Assembly (NCBI GenBank): GCA_964595945.1 | Contig: CAZQSL010000039.1 | Location: 1-29,176 of the forward strand | Reading direction: 5' to 3' | Source of the DNA: CAZQSL01 sp964595945 | GTDB taxonomy: Bacteria > UBP15 > UBA6099 > JAJRTR01 | Length of the DNA stretch: 29,176 bases | Shown here: positions 24,131 through 29,176 of the stretch, one piece after another | How positions within the stretch are numbered: position 1 is the stretch's first letter | Layout: the number at the start of each line of letters is the position of its first letter | Translations under genes and position numbers: made by a program | The notes under the pieces: model-generated | The model's database searches: none | Told to the model about the DNA's origin: nothing | The model's input: the letters and a program-made list of their open reading frames with translations, nothing else

Positions 24131-24900
24131 TATCGTTCCAAAACCCTGATTGAGACCTTGTACAACATTTTGCATTCATCATATTGCTGTTTTGTACAAT
24201 TTCGTAGTCCATACCATACAAGTTCGTAAAAATTGGTCAATTCAACAATTTCTTCCGGTAATTCTAATTTACGGGATAGCTCAGCAAGATACTCCCTATT
24301 GGTCTTCGATCCAGGGAAAGAGAGCATACCTGCCGCCTCAACAGCATGCAGAAATGAAATGTACAAAAGTCTAAGTGCATCTCTATAACGACCATCAAGA
24401 GCATAATTATCAGCTTTGGCAATTGTCTCATCATAATTCCTGACGTGCTCGCAAAACGGATTATTCATCTTGTTATTGTCAACGTCAATTCCACGAAAAT
24501 ACCTTTCCCTAAAAATCGAACAGGCAAATAGGACAATAACAGCCACTGCCGCTACTACGAGTGCTCCAACGATAAATCCAACGGATACGCGGGAGGCTCC
24601 TCTGCTCATTTGAATACCGTGAAATTTGCGCAGATACTTATCGGTTATGTCTATATAGACATTATACAATTTATCGGCTATATGATCTATCCACGGAGGA
24701 TATTTCATTGAAATATGTCTGGCATATTCGCGTTTCTGGAGTTCTTCCACAAGAGTCTTCTCGAAACGGCAATAACCGTCATCGCTACCAGTAGTCCCCG
24801 TGCTGGCGTGTATCGGAAATACAGAAACCACCACGCAGAAAAGTGCCGAAGAGACAAATACAACGACAAGGCGAATAATTATGTGGAACACAGTCTGCAT
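24130..24900 (-). CDS. DUF4129 membrane protein
   Basis: A 256-residue protein with a signal or anchor segment at 7-30, a periplasmic stretch with a helical core, a second membrane segment (SVGFIVGALVVAAVAVIVLFA, about 106-126) and a cytosolic C-terminus. The C-terminus holds the DUF4129 signature (YALDGRYRDALRLLYISFLH, then TNREYLAELSRKLELPEEIV, then FYELVWYGL). This resembles the C-terminal domain of transglutaminase-like membrane proteins, here without the transglutaminase part. The start lies one base after the zinc-ribbon gene stop, and the stop overlaps the DUF4350 start. No function beyond its place in the MoxR cluster can be inferred. Confidence 0.88.
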   Translation of the reverse strand: MQTVFHIIIRLVVVFVSSALFCVVVSVFPIHASTGTTGSDDGYCRFEKTLVEELQKREYARHISMKYPPWIDHIADKLYNVYIDITDKYLRKFHGIQMSRGASRVSVGFIVGALVVAAVAVIVLFACSIFRERYFRGIDVDNNKMNNPFCEHVRNYDETIAKADNYALDGRYRDALRLLYISFLHAVEAAGMLSFPGSKTNREYLAELSRKLELPEEIVELTNFYELVWYGLRNCTKQQYDECKMLYKVSIRVLER

Positions 24901-24901
24901 G

Positions 24902-25864
24902 TCATTTTCCCGACATTGCGAGTTCGATATCGTATCCTTCCTTCCTGACCCTCAAATCATAATAGAAAATACACTGAGGTACAATTGCGAAGGGGAGTGT
25001 AATGACATTCAATACAAGAGACAGTATTTGTTGCACAACTGTTGCCCCCTGCGGATCGAGCCCCCCACCCGTTATGGCTCTTCCAATAACCGCTCCTGAT
25101 AACAGGATGCCTGGGATCATTAGTATGAAGTTTACGATGGCAACAATCAGCAGAAGCTTGAGCCGACTTCCATTTACAAGTGTGCCGGACCGCTTGAGCG
25201 AATCGATAGCGCCCTTGTTTTCGCTCATCATGACAAAAGGGTATAACATATACGATAAAAAAGCATAAAAGCCACCGATGCACAGTGCAAGGGTCCCAAT
25301 GAATGTAGCGGCAAAAAACAGAATGCCCGCTCCGAGGCATGGGATTAGTTTTTCAAAGGATACAGTCAACGATTCTTTTATATCCGCCGCCCCCTCGACA
25401 TACAGATCGCACACAGTCTTGACAATTGCGAGATAGAAATACAGAAAAAATATCCCCGTGATAGATACAATCAGAATTAATATTGGGATGATACCGGCCC
25501 CGTATTTTTGCATGACCATCGGATCATTGAACCCAAGTAATGAAAAACATAGAAAATACGCCATGTAAAGCATGAGCATCAATCCCACTAAAGGCAATAA
25601 TGACTTCCAGTGGGTGGCGATCAACTTGATTGTCTTGTCGAATACTTCGCCCAGCGATAGAGGGCGCAGTGTGGCCGCAGACGAAATCCTTTGGGGGGTA
25701 GAAGGATACGGCTGAAGAACTTGCCCCTGATTGATGGAATCAGGTGGCGATGTAGTGTTTGACTGTGGCGCCTGCGATCCCTGCGTATTGCATGTAGCAC
25801 TGCCGCAGTAGGAGCAAAAACCCGATTTATCAGGAATCTGTTTTCCGCATTTTGTACAAAACAT
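24902..25864 (-). CDS. Zinc-ribbon multipass membrane protein
   Basis: A 320-residue protein with an N-terminal zinc ribbon (MFCTKCGKQIPDKSGFCSYC, two CxxC pairs), a Ser/Pro/Gln-rich linker to about residue 68, and then a multipass membrane domain with five or six segments. The domain opens with LRPLSLGEVFDKTIKLIATH, as in the DUF7847/glycerophosphoryl-phosphodiesterase-like membrane families. Central PFVMMSENKGAIDSLKRSGTLV is the usual amphipathic turn of these domains. It is the first gene of the MoxR-DUF58 cluster. A GAGG ribosome-binding site lies about 8 bases before the ATG, with a promoter candidate upstream at 25900-25927. Confidence 0.85.
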   Translation of the reverse strand: MFCTKCGKQIPDKSGFCSYCGSATCNTQGSQAPQSNTTSPPDSINQGQVLQPYPSTPQRISSAATLRPLSLGEVFDKTIKLIATHWKSLLPLVGLMLMLYMAYFLCFSLLGFNDPMVMQKYGAGIIPILILIVSITGIFFLYFYLAIVKTVCDLYVEGAADIKESLTVSFEKLIPCLGAGILFFAATFIGTLALCIGGFYAFLSYMLYPFVMMSENKGAIDSLKRSGTLVNGSRLKLLLIVAIVNFILMIPGILLSGAVIGRAITGGGLDPQGATVVQQILSLVLNVITLPFAIVPQCIFYYDLRVRKEGYDIELAMSGK

Positions 25865-25899
25865 CGGACTAACCTCGCTTCAGGAATAATTCACACTGA

Positions 25900-25927
25900 A
25901 AGATAATATCACATATCGTTCAGTCAA
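25900..25927 (-). promoter_or_regulatory. Sigma-70-type promoter candidate for MoxR-DUF58 cluster
   Basis: On the minus strand TTGACT (25927-25922) and TATCTT (25905-25900) are 16 bases apart, about 36 bases ahead of the zinc-ribbon gene. The sites fit moderately well. Confidence 0.4.
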
Positions 25928-26013
25928 AACAGTGTATTTTTTCTCCTCTATGAAACCAAACACACAATACGATTGTTTACTATGAATTGGAAACATTCGT
26001 AATGGAGGATAAC

Positions 26014-26271
26014 ATGGATAAATTCATCGTCATCGGAATGCACGTTTCAAACAGAATGATAAACGCCGTGCAAATCCAGCAGGTAATTTCTGAGTACGGC
26101 TGCTATGTGAAGACCCGAATCGGCCTGCATGAAGTCGCGGGTGATTTCTGCTCACCGGCTGGACTGATACTGCTTGAACTTTATGGTGATGCGGAAAAAT
26201 GCGCGGAACTCGAAGCTAAACTCCGCGCCATCGAAGGTATCGAACTCCAGAAAATGGAATTCGATAAATAG
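26014..26271 (+). CDS. TM1266-type small regulator (ACT-like)
   Basis: An 85-residue protein if started at the ATG at 26014, which has a strong GGAGG upstream; the ATG at 25987 would put that site inside the gene. The sequence KFIVIGMHVSNRMINAVQIQ, EYGCYVKTRIGLHEVAGD and AGLILLELYGDAEKC...LRAIEGIELQKM follows the TM1266/iron-only hydrogenase system regulator pattern, a ferredoxin/ACT-like fold related to the NikR C-terminal domain. In other bacteria these genes lie with [FeFe]-hydrogenase maturation genes (hydEFG). No such gene is present within the window, so the role here is unclear. The gene is convergent with the ABC-F gene. Confidence 0.65.
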   Translation: MDKFIVIGMHVSNRMINAVQIQQVISEYGCYVKTRIGLHEVAGDFCSPAGLILLELYGDAEKCAELEAKLRAIEGIELQKMEFDK

Positions 26272-26293
26272 TGCATACCAGCTCCCGAATATC

Positions 26294-26324
26294 TCCGGAG
26301 GTCTTGATCGTCAAGGTCTCCGGA
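26294..26324. terminator. Terminator between convergent genes
   Basis: A 14-bp stem with two G-T pairs (TCCGGAGGTCTTGA and TCAAGGTCTCCGGA, loop TCG) lies between the two convergent stops, directly after the ABC-F stop on the minus strand. T-runs are short. Confidence 0.6.
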
Positions 26325-26325
26325 T

Positions 26326-27852
26326 TTAGCGCTCATCATACGCCTCTTCAAGGATCAGTTCAGCATTCCCAGTATCTCCTGACCTTTCGATTCTCCATGC
26401 CGTTTGAGTAAGTGCCTTCAGAAATCTTTTATCATGTGATACAAGCACGAGCGCGCTCCGCCAATCCATCAGCGCATTCTCCAGACATTCGATCGAAACA
26501 ATGTCCAAATGGTTAGTAGGCTCATCCATTATTATTATCGATGGAAATCTCAGCAGCCCCATGGCCAGCAGCAGCTTACGCGTCTCGCCCGGGCTCGGCA
26601 CTTTTGTAGCGAGCACTCTGTCTGGCCGGGAGTTCAGACGGCTTACTATCGTCATCAGACGACCAAGCACTGAAGAAGGGAATGCCCTTATCTCACCAAT
26701 GATTTTTTCTGCTTCGCTTTCGCAGATTTCCTGAGGAAGATACAATACCGAGTCAGGGGAAACTGAAAGATTAGCTACTATTTCAGTGATCAGTGTGCTT
26801 TTCCCAACACCATTGCTTCCACTCAACGATATTCTACTGGACGGCCTGATAACTATTTCAGGATGTGCGAGCACCCTGCCTTTGCAGATACTTAAGTTGC
26901 CTGAAGGCATTCTACATAAATAGTCACGTTTCACTGCTCCATCAAAGAAAGTAATTCCTGTATCATACTGCGTTTTTCCGCAAGTCAATTCTGATTTTTC
27001 TTCCAGGCGTCCAATCCGCGCAGCGAGTTTTGCACTGAGACGGCCTGCGACGGCATCTTTCCCCGCGACTCTCGCGGCGTCAATTTTCTGCCTTCCGTCA
27101 CTGTCACCAGCCGCAAGCTTTCTTTTGGATTTCGCACGGTTAGCAACCACCTCTTTCTGTTTCCTTTTGTGTAATTCATTCTTAAGTTTTAAGATTTCGC
27201 GTTTTACAATAATTTCCTTTTGTTCCAACGCGCATTTCTCCAATTCATATTGCGCCAGTGCTTTCGAATAGCCACCTGCTCTCATCGTTACTGCTTGAGG
27301 AGAGACTAAAACAGTAGCTGTGCAAAGGATATCAAGTAATTCGCGATCATGGCTCACAATGAGGCCGGTGCCGGGATATCGTTGAAGCGACTCGATTATC
27401 ATGTTTCTCGTCGAGATGTCGATATGATTGGTTGGCTCATCAAGTGCAAGAATATCAGGAGAATTCCACAAGGCAACGCCCAGTTGAGCGCGCTTTCTTT
27501 CCCCATGACTCAAGACTTCCCACTTCGCACCCCAGTCGTAATCAATTTCGAGCATTTTTTTGATTATGGAGGCATCGCATAGATAATCATCGAGAAAAAC
27601 CTCGAATTCATCAGGTGCCGTATCTGTCCGTTGTGGACAATAATGAGCAGAACCGGCCCTCGACACTACTCCTTTGCCGGGTTCGAGCAATCCTGTTGCA
27701 ATCTTCAACAGAGTCGTTTTACCAGCACCATTTGCGCCCGTTATGCCAGTCCAGCCTCGTTTGAAATTGATTGTACAATCTGAGATTACAGCCTGTGGTG
27801 ATGAGTCATACCCAAATGAGATGTCAATTACTGAAAGGTCGATTTTCGACAT
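26326..27852 (-). CDS. ABC-F ATPase
   Basis: A 508-residue soluble protein with two ATP-binding domains and no membrane segment, the ABC-F design (ribosome-associated translation factors, some giving antibiotic resistance). The first domain has Walker A GANGAGKTT, signature LSHGERKRA and Walker B ILALDEPTNHID. The second has Walker A GSNGVGKST, a changed signature PSPGETRK and Walker B IIIMDEPTNHLD. The linker (about 200-300) is basic and helical (QKEIIVKREILKLKNELHKR), as expected for the P-site tRNA interaction motif. GGAGG lies 9 bases before the ATG. It sits alone, with a terminator on either side. Resistance versus housekeeping role cannot be told. Confidence 0.92.
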   Translation of the reverse strand: MSKIDLSVIDISFGYDSSPQAVISDCTINFKRGWTGITGANGAGKTTLLKIATGLLEPGKGVVSRAGSAHYCPQRTDTAPDEFEVFLDDYLCDASIIKKMLEIDYDWGAKWEVLSHGERKRAQLGVALWNSPDILALDEPTNHIDISTRNMIIESLQRYPGTGLIVSHDRELLDILCTATVLVSPQAVTMRAGGYSKALAQYELEKCALEQKEIIVKREILKLKNELHKRKQKEVVANRAKSKRKLAAGDSDGRQKIDAARVAGKDAVAGRLSAKLAARIGRLEEKSELTCGKTQYDTGITFFDGAVKRDYLCRMPSGNLSICKGRVLAHPEIVIRPSSRISLSGSNGVGKSTLITEIVANLSVSPDSVLYLPQEICESEAEKIIGEIRAFPSSVLGRLMTIVSRLNSRPDRVLATKVPSPGETRKLLLAMGLLRFPSIIIMDEPTNHLDIVSIECLENALMDWRSALVLVSHDKRFLKALTQTAWRIERSGDTGNAELILEEAYDER

Positions 27853-28451
27853 TGCTAATACCTCCGTCTTGATTTCCGGCGTACTGTCAGTTGATTGCCA
27901 TGTCGCTTATTTCAATGGATTTCACCTCATCAGGTTTCACACACTAATCATCGCATCACGCAAGCCACTCTTCGGGAAAAACATCCCGTGCCTCACGCAT
28001 ACAATATAACCCAGTCTGTACACAATTGCAATCGCTTTTTTATTGCCATGATATCAGGTCACCCCTTAATCCACCACTCAAGCAATTTTGGGGCATTCGG
28101 GTTCACTTGATAAGCATGTAGAAAAACGCAATGCTGGCATTGACAACATATCTGGCAGAATATATAACCAATTGGGATTGCACCCTGCCCGGCCTATGAG
28201 GGACAATTAATAGAAGCCCCCATATAATGACTTATAATCAAATATTGTATTTTGTTAAACTAAACAATCCCTGGTATATTAATACAGCAACCATTTGATA
28301 CTGCGCTTATCGCAGAAAGCTAAAAGGAGAGACTGCGCTCCGCGCAGTCTCTCCTTAAGCCATTCACCTTCGAGACCGAAACCTTACAATTCTTAGCCGC
28401 AAGTGTATATAACAGTCAGGTGATCGCCAGACGACACAATGCCGTGGTATC
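27853..28451. other. Gene-free spacer with one terminator
   Basis: About 600 bases hold no convincing gene. The right half has a strong hairpin (28324-28356). The rest could be a long leader for the ABC-F gene, as is common in this family, but no attenuator or leader peptide was recognised. Confidence 0.5.
28324..28356 (-). terminator. Intrinsic terminator after C45-type gene
   Basis: A perfect 15-bp stem (AAGGAGAGACTGCGC and GCGCAGTCTCTCCTT, loop TCC) is followed on the minus strand by TTTTAG. It lies about 95 bases past the stop of the 28452 gene. Confidence 0.85.
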
Positions 28452-29176
28452 TCAAAAACCCAATTCCGAATATTCGTTCTGACACGGATAACCATACAGG
28501 ATTTTCATTTTCTTGCGCGTCGGATAGAAAACCATCGAGCAAGTTGTTTCATAGTAGTTGCTGTGACGGCAGATGGTCTCGTCAGAAGGGCTGCCGGCCG
28601 GGCCATGATCTGCCATGACGGCCATGAGATCGGTGTCAGCGATCCTGTCCTTTTTTGACAGGAGCTCGACACCGCGAGCCCATCTGACATCCGACGATTT
28701 GCGACAGTTGCAGCCAATGAGCGCCTTGACGGTCTTTTTTGTGTAAAAGGCAGTCTGCGGGACATCGATCTTTTGCATTTTCGGTGTAAGGTAGTGGTTG
28801 GTGTGAAAAAGAAGCCCGTTTTCCGGCATTCGCTCTTCGACCATTGTATGAGAAATTTCGAGAGCGCGCATATCTCCGGAAGCATCTCCGACCATCCAGA
28901 TACCGCCGCCGCCATGTTTGAGCGACTTGACCATGTCAACAGCTTCGGCGGTTGTGCGGCAGTTTTCGAGGACTTCCTGTATGATCATCGAAAGCGGCAC
29001 GCGATACTGGAGTTTATCCTGACCGTAGCCGTAGTTATAAGTGATAGTGAGACCATGTTCGTTGATAGCATCATGGTAACCAGCGAGTGGTGCGTTGGAA
29101 GCGCCGATTATGGCATACCCACTGGCAGGTTTGTCGTAACGTGTGATGTCGGTGGTAGTAAAATGCGGCGGGTAGT
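28452..29176 (-). CDS. C45-type Ntn-hydrolase (acyltransferase/amidase-like), 5' end outside window
   Basis: The frame stays open from 28452 to the right edge, about 240 visible residues, so the N-terminus with the catalytic Cys is missing. Upstream of the GTG at 29000 the frame still reads family-like sequence (SGYAIIGASNAPLAGYHDAI, then NEHGLTITYNYGYG), so that GTG is internal. The sequence follows the C45/acyl-CoA:6-aminopenicillanate acyltransferase-like and choloylglycine-hydrolase superfamily. It includes IIQEVLENCRTTAEAV, IWMVGDASGDMRALEIS, LFHTNHYLTPKMQ and a C-terminal TICRHSNYYETTCSMVFYP, then KKMKILYGYPCQNEY. Members cleave amide or ester bonds of small molecules; the substrate here is unknown. 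Confidence 0.75.
   Translation of the reverse strand, partial: YPPHFTTTDITRYDKPASGYAIIGASNAPLAGYHDAINEHGLTITYNYGYGQDKLQYRVPLSMIIQEVLENCRTTAEAVDMVKSLKHGGGGIWMVGDASGDMRALEISHTMVEERMPENGLLFHTNHYLTPKMQKIDVPQTAFYTKKTVKALIGCNCRKSSDVRWARGVELLSKKDRIADTDLMAVMADHGPAGSPSDETICRHSNYYETTCSMVFYPTRKKMKILYGYPCQNEYSELGF

Noticed and set aside
1..29176. CRISPR arrays, tRNA or rRNA genes, transposase genes
   Set aside because: No regularly spaced repeats, no tRNA-like cloverleaf with TTCGAAT-type arm noticed, and no transposase or integrase motifs in any frame read.

Overview
The window is a bacterial chromosome segment of moderate GC, with AT-rich islands around the pilin genes and in the intergenic repeats. 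It looks like a diderm or atypical environmental lineage. It carries Pel exopolysaccharide genes, a lipoprotein, a run of type IV pilins preceded by a sigma-54 type promoter, HD-GYP and HDOD signalling proteins, and formate-tetrahydrofolate ligase. The combination brings to mind poorly cultured phyla such as Riflebacteria or Wallbacteria, but that is recall and nothing in the sequence proves it. No rRNA, tRNA, CRISPR array or transposase was seen.

Layout. 1-3554 (+): the 3' part of pelF, pelG, and an HDOD protein, read as one operon. 3706-7397 (-): folE, fhs and a membrane/beta-propeller protein, tightly spaced; the first two belong to folate/one-carbon metabolism. 7550-8845 (+): a large lipoprotein, divergent from folE. 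8966-10983 (+): a compact set made of a small CxxC membrane protein, an HspR-like MerR regulator, an exported protein with a possible zinc-phospholipase C-like start, and an ArgA-like GNAT acetyltransferase; the last three overlap. 11059-12630 (+): a GAF-HD-GYP protein with a large insertion in the HD domain. 12631-16583: a repeat-rich region holding a small membrane ORF and a 671-residue exported metallophosphoesterase, flanked by copies of a dispersed inverted repeat.

16584-20409 (-): six genes encoding one family of small pilin-like proteins. Four are close paralogues with canonical prepilin signals, one has a variant signal, and one carries the same head domain on an ordinary membrane anchor. 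A near-perfect sigma-54 (-24/-12) promoter lies ahead of the first gene and a weaker match ahead of the second. Two good intrinsic terminators divide the set. Shared nucleotide tracts between the paralogues form a mosaic that suggests gene conversion.

20713-25864 (-): a translationally coupled five-gene cluster in the order zinc-ribbon membrane protein, DUF4129, DUF4350, MoxR AAA+ ATPase, DUF58/vWA. This is a widespread arrangement of poorly known function, probably a membrane-associated chaperone or assembly machine. 26014-26271 (+): a TM1266-type small regulator without hydrogenase genes nearby. 26326-27852 (-): an ABC-F ATPase. 28452 to the right edge (-): the 3' part of a C45-type Ntn-hydrolase gene with a strong terminator after it.

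The points most worth pursuing are the pilin array (sigma-54 control, mosaic paralogues, head-domain swap), the dispersed repeat family at 13-16 kb, and the coupled MoxR-DUF58 cluster.
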